Notes: generated by a model not told the origin, from the sequence alone. Numbered from the stretch's first letter, positions 19,746 through 29,150 are shown. The stretch is DNA of 64,000 nucleotides from Bacteroidota bacterium (GCA_020056225.1 JAGVIE010000044.1:79420-143419); one strand, 5' to 3'. Program-made: numbers and translations.

Positions 19746-21281
19746 ATGGACATTCAAAAATTTTCTTTCAACATTCTGGAGCGTTTCTTAAGACAGCTCT
19801 GGAAGAATCAGCTTTTTTCACCAACCAACCTTCATACGACAGCTAATCAACCGGTAGAAATTATCTCGCCGGGAAAATTAAATCAGGACGGGGGTCCCGA
19901 CTTCCTTGATGCGTGTATACGCATAGACGGCATTATTTACCGCGGCGACGTTGAAATTCACCAGCGCAACGACGAATGGTTCGAGCATAAACATCAGCAA
20001 GATCAAAAATACAACTCGGTAATTCTACATGTAATTCTCCACGCCGATGGAAAAACCACATGCCCGACTACCGAGAGCAACCGGGCGATACCTGTTTTAG
20101 CCATCGACCATTATCTCAATTCTACATACCGTTCGACGTGGGAAAAAATGATTTTAAACGAGCGGGCAGAGCGTCTTACAACATTGAGATGCTTTTCGCA
20201 AAATGACTCCGTTGAAAGTTCAACCATACAAAAATGGCTCGACAAGTTAGCTGTGGATAGAATCGAATTTAAGGTAAGACGTTTTGAAGAACGGATAAAA
20301 GAAATGATTCAGCGGGAACAATTGCGCGTTAAGGAACCACCGCCCCGCTACGCCGATACGCCATTCGGTCTCAATCCCGAAGAACTGCCCTCACCAGCAC
20401 CAAAATATTCACAAAAAGATTATCGGAATATCCGTCTCTGGGAACAGCTACTGTATGAGGGGATAATGGAAGCGCTTGGTTATTCAAAAAATCAGGAACC
20501 GTTTCTTAAACTCGCGAGAAATGTTTCGTTAAAATTCATCGCCAGTATGTCTGATCATGCATCGCAGGAAGATCAAATTTTACACTATGAATCTATCTTG
20601 TTCGCTGTGGCAGGTCTCATTCCTTCGCGCGGCGAACTGCTCGACAAAGAGACAAAGAATTATACCCGGCAACTAAGAACTATCTGGAAACAATTTCGAA
20701 AATTGCATCACAACGAATGTCTTCAAAAATCAGAATGGCAGTTTTTTAGACTGAGACCCGACAATTTTCCCACTATCCGAATTGCCGGTATCGCCAGACT
20801 TCTATCAAAATTATCCCAGGACGCATTATTCAAAGCCATAATACAAACGACTAAATCCGGTGAGATTAAGAGTAAAGAAAAGTTTTCATATCTCGCACAA
20901 CTTTTCATCGTGTCTGCCAATGGTTTTTGGTCGAACCATTATCGTTTCGGTGAACTATCTAATAAGTCGATCCCCACACTCGTTGGGAAAAACCGTGCAG
21001 ATGAGATTGTACTCAATGTCGTCATTCCAATCTGTCTGCTCTATGCGCGCGTCTTTAGAGACAAAGACGTCCGGCAGGGAACATTAAAAATATTCGATCA
21101 ATCACCGCCTGTCAGCGCGAACACGATCATAAAAACTATGGAAGACCAACTTATTAAAGGCAGGCTAAAACTCCATTCCGCGATGCTTCAACAGGGAGCA
21201 CTTCAATTATATAAATTCTATTGCACAGTTAACAGGTGCAACGATTGTAAAATCGGTCAAGGGCTTAGCATCGAAGGCTGA
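19746..21281 (+). CDS. DUF2851 family protein
   Basis: The 511-residue protein matches DUF2851, a family of unknown function common in Bacteroidota and Ignavibacteria: FLRQLWKNQLFSPTNLHTTANQPVEIISPGKLNQDGGPDFLDA followed by GDVEIHQRNDEWFEH. Four cysteines near the C-terminus (YKFYCTVNRCNDCKIG) could bind a metal. The start is well marked by AAGGAGG seven bases upstream. It follows pyrF by 69 bases; no functional link can be stated. Confidence 0.88.
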   Translation: MDIQKFSFNILERFLRQLWKNQLFSPTNLHTTANQPVEIISPGKLNQDGGPDFLDACIRIDGIIYRGDVEIHQRNDEWFEHKHQQDQKYNSVILHVILHADGKTTCPTTESNRAIPVLAIDHYLNSTYRSTWEKMILNERAERLTTLRCFSQNDSVESSTIQKWLDKLAVDRIEFKVRRFEERIKEMIQREQLRVKEPPPRYADTPFGLNPEELPSPAPKYSQKDYRNIRLWEQLLYEGIMEALGYSKNQEPFLKLARNVSLKFIASMSDHASQEDQILHYESILFAVAGLIPSRGELLDKETKNYTRQLRTIWKQFRKLHHNECLQKSEWQFFRLRPDNFPTIRIAGIARLLSKLSQDALFKAIIQTTKSGEIKSKEKFSYLAQLFIVSANGFWSNHYRFGELSNKSIPTLVGKNRADEIVLNVVIPICLLYARVFRDKDVRQGTLKIFDQSPPVSANTIIKTMEDQLIKGRLKLHSAMLQQGALQLYKFYCTVNRCNDCKIGQGLSIEG

Positions 21282-21397
21282 AAATCGAAAGATATATATT
21301 TGATTTTCTAAAAGAAAAGCATTACTTTCTGGCACACGATTAAATTATATTCCCGATCAAATTCAATTAAGATAATTCGATAATAAAGGAACAGCCA

Positions 21398-23413
21398 ATG
21401 TCACTTCTCGATTCCACAACCGGAAAGCAAATAAAAAATTATTCAATTGATGAGCTGAAAGAACAAGCGAATCTCATGCGGGGATATAATCTCGTAGCTC
21501 TTCATGCGGCTGGTTCTGGCCATGCGGGAGGCACGCTGTCTATTATGGACATCACCGCGGCACTCTATCTGAAAGTTGCAGATCACGATCCGAAGAATCC
21601 ATCGTGGGAAGATAGGGATAGAATCATCTGGTCAACCGGTCATAAAGCTCCGAGCCTTTATCTCGGACTCGCATTCGCGGGCTTCTGTAAAAAAGAGGAC
21701 GTGATGTATCTGCGAAAATTGTACTCACCATTCCAGGGGCATCCTCACTGGCTAAAACTTCCCGGCGTTGAATTATCGAGCGGCTCGCTCGGACAGGGAT
21801 TAAGCGTTTCTGTAGGCATTGCTCTCGCCGGAAAGTTGAACGGCAAGAGTTATAAAACATTCTGCATCATGGGCGATGGCGAACAGCAGGAAGGAAATGT
21901 TTGGGAAGCGGTAATGGAAGCCGGACATTACAAACTCGATAATATCATCGGCATAGTGGATTTCAACAGACTGCAGATTGACGGATGGGTGAAGGATGTT
22001 ATGAACATCGATCCTCTGGAGGATAAGTATAAAAGCTTCGGCTGGAATGTAGTGCGGATAAATGGACACGATATGAAGCAAGTGGTCGACACATTAAACA
22101 ATGCAAAGAAAAATACCGGAAAACCCTTGCTCATCATCGCCGATACTGTGAAAGGCAAAGGTGTCAGCTTCATGGAGGATGTTGCGGGATGGCACGGTAA
22201 GACGCCGAACTACGATGAGATGCTTAAGGGATTGGATGAACTGAAATTGAAAGATAAGATTCCTTATGAGAAACTTCTTGAGCATGCGAAAGAATATCAG
22301 AAAGAAGTGGACAAGATACTCGATTCCAAAATGCCGAAGTTCAAGAAAAATTACTGGTGGAATTCCGACGCTGTTATGAAAGTAAAGATGGAACCAACCC
22401 GAAAAGGTTTTGGTCAATCACTTGCAGAGTATGGAGATGATGACAGAGTTGTTGCGCTTGGTCTCGATATTTCAGGATCAATTACGATTAGTGAATTTTA
22501 TCAGGGAAAACCCGAACGAAAAAAACGATGGATCAGTATGGGAATTGCAGAACAATCTGCGACTGCGGCAGCGGCAGGATTGGCAAAGGAAGGAAAGCTT
22601 CCTGTGCTCGGCACATACGGAACTTTCGCGGCGGCGAGAAATTTAGACCAGATCAGGGTATCTGTGTGTTACGCCAACGTTAACGTTTTCATAGCAGGCG
22701 CGCACGGCGGTGTTTCAGTGGGACCAGACGGTGCGACACATCAGGCGCTTGAAGATTTATTCAATGTTTGCGGATTGCCAAACATGTCGGTTGTTGTTCC
22801 ATGCGATGCAATTGAGACGAAAAAAGCGAGCGATTATCTTTTACTAAAACATATCGGACCCAAGTTCCTCCGCTTCGCCCGTGAGGCAACACCGATTGTC
22901 ACTACGGAAGAAACACCGTTTATTTTCGGTAAAGCAAATATTTCCCGGTTCAGAAAAGAAACTGAAAATCTAATTGATGCGTTCGATACGGTTCTCGCCG
23001 AACAATACAAGGATGAGCATGAGAATCTCTCAATCATCGCTTGCGGACCGATGGTGCCTGAGGCGATGCGTGCCGCTTACATCCTGAAGAAAGATTTCGG
23101 CTGGGAAACGCGCGTTGTAAACATTCACACTCTGAAACCAATCGATGAAACAGCGATAATCCGCGCCGCGAAAGAAACAGGTGTTGTTATCACGGCAGAA
23201 GAACACCAGATCGGCGCGCTTGCGTGGCGTGTGAGCGGAGTTATCACAGAAAGCCAGGAACTCTACGGCAAGCCGATTATTACCGGTGCAATTGGAGTGA
23301 AAGACCGCTTCGGCGACTCCGGCGCACCGTGGGAGTTGGTAAAAGAGTTTGAAGTAAGCGCTGAGCATATCGCAAAAAAAGCGGTGGAGTTGATGAAGAT
23401 AATAAAAATGTGA
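21398..23413 (+). CDS. tkt: transketolase, full length
   Basis: The 671-residue enzyme moves two-carbon ketol units between sugar phosphates. The thiamine diphosphate motif runs GDGEQQEGNVWEA to IVDFNRLQ, the N-terminal substrate His lies in HAAGSGHAGGTLS, and the pyrimidine domain shows GIAEQSATAAAAGLA. A full-length chain with both halves fused is present. A TAnnTTTG element occurs at 21295-21302 in the upstream gap, but no good -33 partner. A degraded second copy of codons near the C-terminus lies at 29083-29150, across the accessory block. Confidence 0.96.
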   Translation: MSLLDSTTGKQIKNYSIDELKEQANLMRGYNLVALHAAGSGHAGGTLSIMDITAALYLKVADHDPKNPSWEDRDRIIWSTGHKAPSLYLGLAFAGFCKKEDVMYLRKLYSPFQGHPHWLKLPGVELSSGSLGQGLSVSVGIALAGKLNGKSYKTFCIMGDGEQQEGNVWEAVMEAGHYKLDNIIGIVDFNRLQIDGWVKDVMNIDPLEDKYKSFGWNVVRINGHDMKQVVDTLNNAKKNTGKPLLIIADTVKGKGVSFMEDVAGWHGKTPNYDEMLKGLDELKLKDKIPYEKLLEHAKEYQKEVDKILDSKMPKFKKNYWWNSDAVMKVKMEPTRKGFGQSLAEYGDDDRVVALGLDISGSITISEFYQGKPERKKRWISMGIAEQSATAAAAGLAKEGKLPVLGTYGTFAAARNLDQIRVSVCYANVNVFIAGAHGGVSVGPDGATHQALEDLFNVCGLPNMSVVVPCDAIETKKASDYLLLKHIGPKFLRFAREATPIVTTEETPFIFGKANISRFRKETENLIDAFDTVLAEQYKDEHENLSIIACGPMVPEAMRAAYILKKDFGWETRVVNIHTLKPIDETAIIRAAKETGVVITAEEHQIGALAWRVSGVITESQELYGKPIITGAIGVKDRFGDSGAPWELVKEFEVSAEHIAKKAVELMKIIKM

Positions 23414-23542
23414 GCTGCTGTTACGGAACGACACCGGAACATATTGCGGCAATAAAAATATCTATGTCAATGCCCACTTTTCTTTCAGAGATAATTCTTG
23501 GTGTAGTGAAGGAAGAATGTTGCGGTGAGATCAAAAAATATA

Positions 23543-23571
23543 TTGACTTTCACACCGTCAAATTATATATT
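23543..23571 (+). promoter_or_regulatory. sigma70-like promoter facing the cassette array
   Basis: TTGACT at 23543 is separated by exactly 17 bases from TATATT at 23566, an E. coli-type promoter, unlike the TAnnTTTG element of the porin promoter. It points toward the first cassette, 225 bp away. Whether it is active is unknown. Confidence 0.45.
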
Positions 23572-23747
23572 CTTGCTGAATAAAATTTTGAGTTGATGAC
23601 CTGGGGCGGTTTTGGTGAATTAGTTTTCGATTTGGCGCGTTTCTACTTTATATTTCTACTGGAAAACGAAAGACGAACATTAAATACCGGATGAAACGCA
23701 GAAATTGCTTAGATAAGCTAAAATTAAAAAGCGTAATAACAGTTTAT

Positions 23748-23773
23748 CCCGTTCCGAATGTTTTCGGAACGGG
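23748..23773. repeat. REP-like perfect hairpin before the cassette array
   Basis: CCCGTTCCGAA pairs perfectly with TTCGGAACGGG around a four-base loop. No T-tract follows, so a terminator is less likely than a REP-like palindrome. It sits 22 bp before the first cassette boundary. Confidence 0.6.
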
Positions 23774-23839
23774 ACAATATTGCATCATTACAGATGTGAG
23801 GCGTCATTGTGTGCCACCTGTGAAAGGAAATCAAAACTT

Positions 23840-24472
23840 ATGAACATTGAATCCATTGAACTCGCCTCCATCTATCGTGAGATTCGGTCATGCTATCCGA
23901 AGGGCTGTTCCCCGCCTCCGCTACCAGAGAGGGACGAAGAACCATATGTGAAATTCCGGAAGTCATACAAACAAGTCATCAAGAAAGTACCGCAAACAAA
24001 CGGTGTTTACCTTTGGTACGCAGTCAGACCGAACAATCAAGTTGAGTACATCTACGTTGGCGAATCCCACAGCAACAAGTCTGGCTTACGTGGCAGGCTC
24101 GACGATGAGTTTCGAAGAACCTATCACGGATTTTGGGCAACTGTTTTTGCAAGTGATAAGTACCTTGAAGAGGCGATCACGGTTTTCGGTGATCGGACAA
24201 GATACAATCCGAAGAAGTCCTACGAAACAGATATTCGCAATGACTACGAACGGCATGGTGCGACACATGTTGTTTTTTGCCACGACGTTACCGCTCAACT
24301 CAACGTCGTTGCCGTTCAGAACGATTTGATCCAGCTGTTCGACAATCCACGTGGTAACATTAAGGATGTGCGGACAAAACCTTTGCCCGAGTCTCAACTT
24401 TCAGCAGAGGCAAAGGTGATCTACAAATCATTTTGTCAAGCTGTTCAATCTTCACAACCATGCAGTATCTAA
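23840..24472 (+). CDS. cassette-borne GIY-YIG-like protein
   Basis: The 210-residue product has a recognisable GIY-YIG core: GVYLWYAVRPNNQVEYIYVGES (GVY and YVG in place of GIY and YIG), followed by an Arg in RGRLDDEF. A catalytic Glu is not obvious, so it may be a nuclease or a degenerate binding module. It is the only gene of cassette 1. I start it at ATG 23840, 13 bases after an AAAGGAA, rather than at 23780, which would begin before the cassette boundary at 23796. Confidence 0.7.
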   Translation: MNIESIELASIYREIRSCYPKGCSPPPLPERDEEPYVKFRKSYKQVIKKVPQTNGVYLWYAVRPNNQVEYIYVGESHSNKSGLRGRLDDEFRRTYHGFWATVFASDKYLEEAITVFGDRTRYNPKKSYETDIRNDYERHGATHVVFCHDVTAQLNVVAVQNDLIQLFDNPRGNIKDVRTKPLPESQLSAEAKVIYKSFCQAVQSSQPCSI

Positions 24473-24490
24473 TGGTGGCACACAACGAAC

Positions 24491-24620
24491 GCCTAACAAG
24501 CAAAATAACGACGCTGGAAAAAAAGACCAATGAATAAAAATCCTCGCTCAACAGATTTGTTCACTCGAATGAGATTTGTATGTTCACAAAACTGTTGCGT
24601 TATTTTGCAGCACGTTAGTT
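24491..24620 (+). repeat. attC recombination site 1
   Basis: R'' GCCTAAC (24491, a perfect RYYYAAC) and R' GTTAGTT (24614) bound a long imperfect palindrome. Inside, GCAAAATAACG at 24500 pairs 11/11 with CGTTATTTTGC at 24598, and CAACAGATTTGTTCAC at 24549 pairs with GTTCACAAAACTGTTG at 24582. The extra bases on the left arm are typical attC asymmetry. The 3' half is related in sequence to attC2 and attC3. Confidence 0.85.
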
Positions 24621-24647
24621 GCCATTTTGTGAAAGAACGTTAGGATA

Positions 24648-25373
24648 ATGATCGCCAAACCATTTCATATCATTGTATTGTGCCTTGTTCTCACACTTGC
24701 TTCATGCAAGGATAATTCTATCACACTTGAGGACAGTCAGCCTTCTCTAAAAGGCATAATAGAGAACTGGCTGCCCGGGGACAACAAGCTAGACATCTCC
24801 GTTGGTCGGAATGGGATCACAGTCATCCTTGATAGCACAACTGTCGATGATAATGGGGCATTTACTATCAAGATGCCATTTCCCCCTCCACCTGACAGCA
24901 TGTTAAGACCATTTGTTCCTGAGACTGATTCCAATCAGCATTTTGGAGAGTTTGATGAGCGGATGTTCAGTAACTCTAATGCGAAGTATGCCTCTCTCTT
25001 CTTTCATGTTTACGCGCCTCATCATATCAGCATGGGACTCTACAACGGTAATCAATTCCTAACAACAGATTCCGGTTCAGCGATTGGAGATTATCACGTG
25101 GAATACATTTACTTTAACCAATCAACCGCCATCTCGGGATCATACAGAATCACTTTTTACGATTCTCTGCTTATCAAGCAGGCAGGGCGTTCCAATTTCA
25201 TTACAATTTACAATTTACATCTATCCGCAGGATGGAATAGAATTACGACTGTACTTAGAGCCAACGATACGCAGACCAGAATTTTTGAAGTTACTAGCGA
25301 TAGTTTCCATGACACTAAATGGTTTGCTGTTTGGTCAATGTCACGGACTTTTGATTATGCAAAGCTATTCTAG
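24648..25373 (+). CDS. cassette-borne lipoprotein of unknown function
   Basis: The 241-residue product has a signal peptide with a clear lipobox (LVLTLASC, Cys20). The remainder is beta-rich: an early segment, ILDSTTVDDNGAFTIKMPFP, looks like a carboxypeptidase-regulatory or transthyretin-like fold, and the rest has no recognised family. It is the only gene of cassette 2, occupying 24615-25508. Such exported orphan proteins are common cargo of chromosomal cassette arrays. Confidence 0.7.
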   Translation: MIAKPFHIIVLCLVLTLASCKDNSITLEDSQPSLKGIIENWLPGDNKLDISVGRNGITVILDSTTVDDNGAFTIKMPFPPPPDSMLRPFVPETDSNQHFGEFDERMFSNSNAKYASLFFHVYAPHHISMGLYNGNQFLTTDSGSAIGDYHVEYIYFNQSTAISGSYRITFYDSLLIKQAGRSNFITIYNLHLSAGWNRITTVLRANDTQTRIFEVTSDSFHDTKWFAVWSMSRTFDYAKLF

Positions 25374-25396
25374 ACGTATCCACGTCGCCAAACGGC

Positions 25397-25514
25397 AACT
25401 AACACGGCAAACAACGACGTACGGAGTTTAAGCATGGACGCTCAATACTTTTGTTCACGAGAATGAGAATTATATGTTCACAAAAGTATTGAGTTGTTTG
25501 CCGAGACGTTATGC
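25397..25514 (+). repeat. attC recombination site 2
   Basis: Bounded by AACTAAC (25397) and GTTATGC (25508). GGCAAACAAC at 25406 pairs 10/10 with GTTGTTTGCC at 25493. The central arms CTCAATACTTTTGTTCAC (25441) and GTTCACAAAAGTATTGAG (25476) pair except for two central bases. The unpaired 25416-25440 on the left arm mirrors attC1. Confidence 0.85.
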
Positions 25515-25590
25515 GCAAGAAAAGGTTCTTTTTCAAAGACATTTTGCAACACGCTTTTTCGGACACCAAACACACTAACGGACAAAACAT

Positions 25591-26298
25591 ATGACACAAC
25601 TCCAAACGAATGCAAGAATCGCCGGATTATTCTACCTGCTCATGGCTGTCACCGGTCCTTTCGTGCTCATCTATGTTCCCGGGAAGTTGTTTGTTACGGG
25701 GGATGCAGCCGCAACAGTTGCCAATATCTTTGCCAATCAATTGCTTTTTCGAGCGTATATTGTAGTCGGGCTCTTTTCTGAGATGTTCTTCATCTTGACT
25801 GTGTTGGCGCTCTATCGGTTGCTCAAAGAGGTAAACTGCCAGCTTGCCAAGCTCATGGTGATATTGGTTCTGGTCGAGGCGCCGTTGGCGTTCTTGGGAG
25901 TAGCGAACCAAATTGCCACACTTTCGTTCGTGCAAGGTTCCAATCTGCTGGCTGTATTCGACAAGCCCCAACGGGACGCTCTCGCCACATTGCTAATCAA
26001 CATCGATAGACAGGGGGTTCCGGTCTCCGAGTTGTTTTGGGGTCTATGGCTTCTTCCTCTCGCATTCCTTGTCTATCGGTCGGGCTTTCTACCTCGCTTC
26101 CTTGGCGTGTGGTTGTTTTTGAATGGTATCGCATATGTAATAATAAGCTTCATTGGTATGCTGTTGCCGGAACATGTGCAGATCGCCAACACTGTAAGCT
26201 TTCCGCTTCTTCTCGGCGAAGTAGCATTTTTACTTTGGTTACTGATTGTTGGAGCAAAGCAGAAGCCACTCTCCAAAACAGTGCCTGACCTCGGATAA
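25591..26298 (+). CDS. cassette-borne DUF4386 membrane protein
   Basis: The 235-residue protein has about six hydrophobic segments and matches DUF4386: an N-terminus NARIAGLFYLLMAVTGPF, then LLFRAYIVVGLFSEMFFILTVLALYRLLKEV, and the late LFWGLWLLPLAFLVYRSGFLPRFLGVWL. The function of the family is unknown. It is the sole gene of cassette 3 (25509-26466), with a 76-base leader. Confidence 0.8.
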   Translation: MTQLQTNARIAGLFYLLMAVTGPFVLIYVPGKLFVTGDAAATVANIFANQLLFRAYIVVGLFSEMFFILTVLALYRLLKEVNCQLAKLMVILVLVEAPLAFLGVANQIATLSFVQGSNLLAVFDKPQRDALATLLINIDRQGVPVSELFWGLWLLPLAFLVYRSGFLPRFLGVWLFLNGIAYVIISFIGMLLPEHVQIANTVSFPLLLGEVAFLLWLLIVGAKQKPLSKTVPDLG

Positions 26299-26340
26299 AG
26301 TGCGTGCCGCAATATGCTGATGACATAGACTTTTGCCTGT

Positions 26341-26472
26341 GTATAACAATCATTAATCCGATACTGGATAATAAAACCGATGAATATAAATCCTCGCTCA
26401 ATATTTTTGTTCACCGTAATCAATTCCTTTATTATTCACAAAAGTATTGCGTGTTTTTGCCAGACGTTCCGC
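26341..26472 (+). repeat. attC recombination site 3 (partly degenerate)
   Basis: Bounded by GTATAAC (26341) and GTTCCGC (26466). The right half is closely related to attC1 and attC2: CTCAATATTTTTGTTCAC at 26397 pairs with TTCACAAAAGTATTG at 26435. The left inner stem has lost complementarity to the right-hand GTGTTTTTGCC, so the site may be poorly recombinogenic. It shares the segment GATGAATATAAATCCTCGC with the equivalent part of attC1. Confidence 0.75.
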
Positions 26473-26584
26473 AGCCATTCGCTCGCGAGTGGTTGCGCAA
26501 GATAATGGTGAATCCGTTAATTAGAATCTACATAGAAAATGAATCATCGCTTTACATCCAAATGCAATATCACTTAGGGAAAAT

Positions 26585-27532
26585 ATGAAGCGCGATAAAC
26601 TACGTAACTACATCATCGCGCCGTTAACTGTGGTGACATTTTTTTCTCTTGTCAGTGTGATAACATGGTCGGCAGGAGAAAACTTTCTGACCATTATCAA
26701 TTACATTTACATCGGTCTCTTTGCATCGCTCGGCATGTTTCTCTATGCGAAGCTGCCTAAAAACAAAAAGCTCAGAGCACGCCGGATTTCGATGTTTGCC
26801 ATCGGATTGCTCCTCTTTCTCGCAATGGGTGTAATGGGACGTATCGACGGTCAGTTGGAAGGATTCTTCTTCTATGGCTTGGCAGGAATTACTGCCGGAA
26901 CGGTTTCACATTATCTGATTGCAAAAATTATTGGACCGATCTTTCTCAACCGCGGCTGGTGCGGCTGGGGATGCTGGACAATCATGATCCTCGATTTATT
27001 CCCATACAAAAGAAGTGACGGTCGGCTAAACGAGAAGTTCGGTTGGATTCAATACCTGCACTTTGCTCTAAGTCTCGGCTTGGTACTTTTGCTCTGGTTC
27101 GGACTTGACTACAGCGTAAGCAGACAGCAATGGGACATCACCGGGATGTACTGGTTTTTAGGCGGTAACATCGTGTACTACGCCATCGGAATCAGTCTCG
27201 TACTCTTGTTGAAAGACAATCGGGCGTTTTGTAAGTACGTATGCCCTGTCTCAGTGTTTCTGAAAGCGTCCGGTACATTCTCCTTACTTCGAATCAAGGG
27301 CACCAGCAAGCTCTGCGATAGTTGCGACGCATGCACCAAAACCTGCCCGATGAACATCCGTATACCAGACTACATACTTGCAGGTAAACGAGTGTTATCA
27401 ACGGAATGTGTGATGTGCCTGACCTGCATAAATACTTGTCCAACCGGTGCGCTGAAAGCATCGCTTGGTTTTGACATCAGCGGCATAAGTATATTGCAAC
27501 AAAAAACTATGTTGGAAAAGGAGAATGTATGA
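26585..27532 (+). CDS. 4Fe-4S polyferredoxin-like membrane protein
   Basis: The 315-residue protein has about six membrane segments, a Trp/Gly/Cys loop (NRGWCGWGCWTIMILD) and CPVSVFLK as in the NapH/NosR/YccM group, then two 4Fe-4S motifs near the C-terminus: CDSCDACTKTCP and CVMCLTCINTCP. It should pass electrons across or along the inner membrane; donor and acceptor are unknown. Its stop overlaps the start of the GT39 gene (ATGA), so the two form an operon. The pair begins right after attC3 but has no attC of its own. Confidence 0.85.
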   Translation: MKRDKLRNYIIAPLTVVTFFSLVSVITWSAGENFLTIINYIYIGLFASLGMFLYAKLPKNKKLRARRISMFAIGLLLFLAMGVMGRIDGQLEGFFFYGLAGITAGTVSHYLIAKIIGPIFLNRGWCGWGCWTIMILDLFPYKRSDGRLNEKFGWIQYLHFALSLGLVLLLWFGLDYSVSRQQWDITGMYWFLGGNIVYYAIGISLVLLLKDNRAFCKYVCPVSVFLKASGTFSLLRIKGTSKLCDSCDACTKTCPMNIRIPDYILAGKRVLSTECVMCLTCINTCPTGALKASLGFDISGISILQQKTMLEKENV

Positions 27533-29052
27533 ATCAAAATAATCGCGATTCTGTCTTATGGTCTCTTTCTATTCTCACAGTTGTTATTCACTTGATAATA
27601 AATTGGCTGGGAGGATACGGCATCTTCCGAGATGAACTGTATTACATCGCCTGCGCGAATCATCCGGACATAGGTTATGTCGATCATCCTCCTTTGTCGA
27701 TTTGGATACTCTCTGTATGGAAATTCTTTTTCGGCGATTCACTCTTTTCAATTCGATTTCTTCCAGCTCTTATCAGCGGACTTACGACGTTCATTGTCGG
27801 TGCGCTCGCCAGAAATTTTGGCGGCGAGAAGTATGCAGTCATCCTTGCGTGCCTCGCATCGATCTTTGCCCCAATCTTCCTTGCTTTCTTTGGCTTATTC
27901 AGCATGAATGCGTTTGACGTTTTCCTGTGGGCACTCGCGTTTCTCATCGTCCGGAGAATTTCTCAAAACCATCAATCAGGTTATTGGTATGGGCTGGGAT
28001 TGATAATCGGACTAGGGGCGTTGAACAAGATCAGCATGCTCTGGCTTGGCGCGGGAATTTTTATCGGTTTACTGATTACTTCAAACCGTACAGCCCTGCG
28101 ATCTAAATCTCCCTGGCTCGCCGGATGTCTGGCAGTAGTACTTTTTCTGCCATTTGTTCTCTGGAATATAACACACGACTTTGCTCATCTTGAGTTCATT
28201 CGAAATGCTTCAGCAGAAAAGTATGCGTCGCAAAATCCGGCTACATTTTTCTCCGGCTTATTGTTGATCATGAATCCGCTGGCGGCACCTCTATGGCTTG
28301 CCGGATTCTGGTTTCTCATTGCACGAAGAGAGCATCGCATCATCGGGTTTGCTGTCCTGACAGTCCTTGCGGTCTTGCTTATCAACATACATTCCAAGCC
28401 GGAATATTTTGCGGCGGCAATGACGGTTCTGGTTCCGGCGGGAGCCGTGCAGATTGAGCGGTTGCTTAAAGGAAAATATTTCCGTTGGATACGCCTTCCA
28501 TATGTGATTTGCCTGACCGTATTTGGAATATTCTTAATGCCGTTGACGGTTGATATTCTTCCGGTCGAATCGTTTGTCAGGTACCAATCTGCGTTGGGAA
28601 TTACTGCGCCTTCGACTGAAGGTCATCGCTTAAATGATCTCCCACAACATTACGCAGATCGATTTGGCTGGAAACACATGGCGGAAGTCACCGCCAAAGT
28701 ATATGCGTCGCTTCCCGATTCGGAGAAACAGAATTGTCTGATCTACGGCAGGAACTACGGCGAAGCCAGTGCAGTTGATTACTTCGGAAGAGATTTCGGA
28801 CTTCCTCCCGCAATCAGTCAGCACAACAGCTACTGGTACTGGAGCCGGAAACATCTAAGACAAGATATGGTATTGATAGTCATCGGCGTGACCAAAGATC
28901 AGTTGTTGGATGATTTCGACGAGGTTCAAGAAGCCGGGATCATTCAGTCAGACTATGCGATGCCGTATGAAAATGATCTTCCGGTTTTGATATGCCGGAA
29001 ACTTAGAAGACCCGTGCTGGAAGTCTGGAACGGAAGAAAAGTTTTTATTTGA
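27529..29052 (+). CDS. GT39-type membrane glycosyltransferase (PMT_2/ArnT-like)
   Basis: The 507-residue protein shows the dolichyl- or undecaprenyl-phosphate sugar transferase pattern: first periplasmic loop GIFRDELYYIACANHPDIGYVDHPPLS, with its acidic RDE and HPP, about ten membrane segments up to residue 350, and a C-terminal soluble domain. It would move a sugar from a lipid carrier onto a lipid or protein outside the inner membrane. Coupling to the polyferredoxin gene is by a four-base overlap; the biochemical link is unclear. A tkt remnant begins about 30 bases after the stop. Confidence 0.85.
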   Translation: MNQNNRDSVLWSLSILTVVIHLIINWLGGYGIFRDELYYIACANHPDIGYVDHPPLSIWILSVWKFFFGDSLFSIRFLPALISGLTTFIVGALARNFGGEKYAVILACLASIFAPIFLAFFGLFSMNAFDVFLWALAFLIVRRISQNHQSGYWYGLGLIIGLGALNKISMLWLGAGIFIGLLITSNRTALRSKSPWLAGCLAVVLFLPFVLWNITHDFAHLEFIRNASAEKYASQNPATFFSGLLLIMNPLAAPLWLAGFWFLIARREHRIIGFAVLTVLAVLLINIHSKPEYFAAAMTVLVPAGAVQIERLLKGKYFRWIRLPYVICLTVFGIFLMPLTVDILPVESFVRYQSALGITAPSTEGHRLNDLPQHYADRFGWKHMAEVTAKVYASLPDSEKQNCLIYGRNYGEASAVDYFGRDFGLPPAISQHNSYWYWSRKHLRQDMVLIVIGVTKDQLLDDFDEVQEAGIIQSDYAMPYENDLPVLICRKLRRPVLEVWNGRKVFI

Positions 29053-29082
29053 AGGTCAGAACGTCCCTGAGTTTCTTGATGA

Positions 29083-29150
29083 CGCGGGGTCGGTGATTGC
29101 TGCGCACCATGGGAGTTGGTGAAAGAGTTTGAAGTAAGCGCTGAGCATAT
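29083..29150 (+). pseudogene. degraded duplicate of the transketolase 3' end
   Basis: Positions 29102-29150 match tkt positions 23322-23370 in 47 of 49 bases, and weaker similarity continues left to about 29083. In the tkt frame the copy reads APWELVKEFEVSAEHI, identical to Tkt; the two differences are third-position silent (ccg/cca, gta/gtg). The copy therefore came from a related, functional transketolase gene rather than by simple recent duplication. It lacks the last 13 codons and the stop. Confidence 0.85.

Larger units (their letters stand above)
23414..23795. other. gap between tkt and first gene cassette: promoter and palindrome
   Basis: No gene is visible. The stretch contains one E. 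coli-like promoter (23543-23571) and one strong palindrome (23748-23773), listed separately. It marks the left boundary of the accessory block. Confidence 0.5.
23796..26472 (+). mobile_element. integron-type gene cassette array without integrase (CALIN), three cassettes
   Basis: Three plus-strand genes each end in an attC-like site (24491-24620, 25397-25514, 26341-26472). In integrons the first bases of a cassette are complementary to its terminal R'' site, and that holds here: 23796-23818 complements 24474-24497 (24 nt with three differences), GTTAGTTGCC at 24614 complements GGCAACTAAC ending at 25403 (10/10), and GTTATGCGC at 25508 complements GTGTATAAC ending at 26347 (7/9). No intI gene occurs in the window. 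A fourth, separate cassette lies at 29375-31712. Confidence 0.85.

Noticed and set aside
23748..23773. Rho-independent terminator of tkt
   Set aside because: The hairpin is strong, but 335 bp from tkt and not followed by a T-run.
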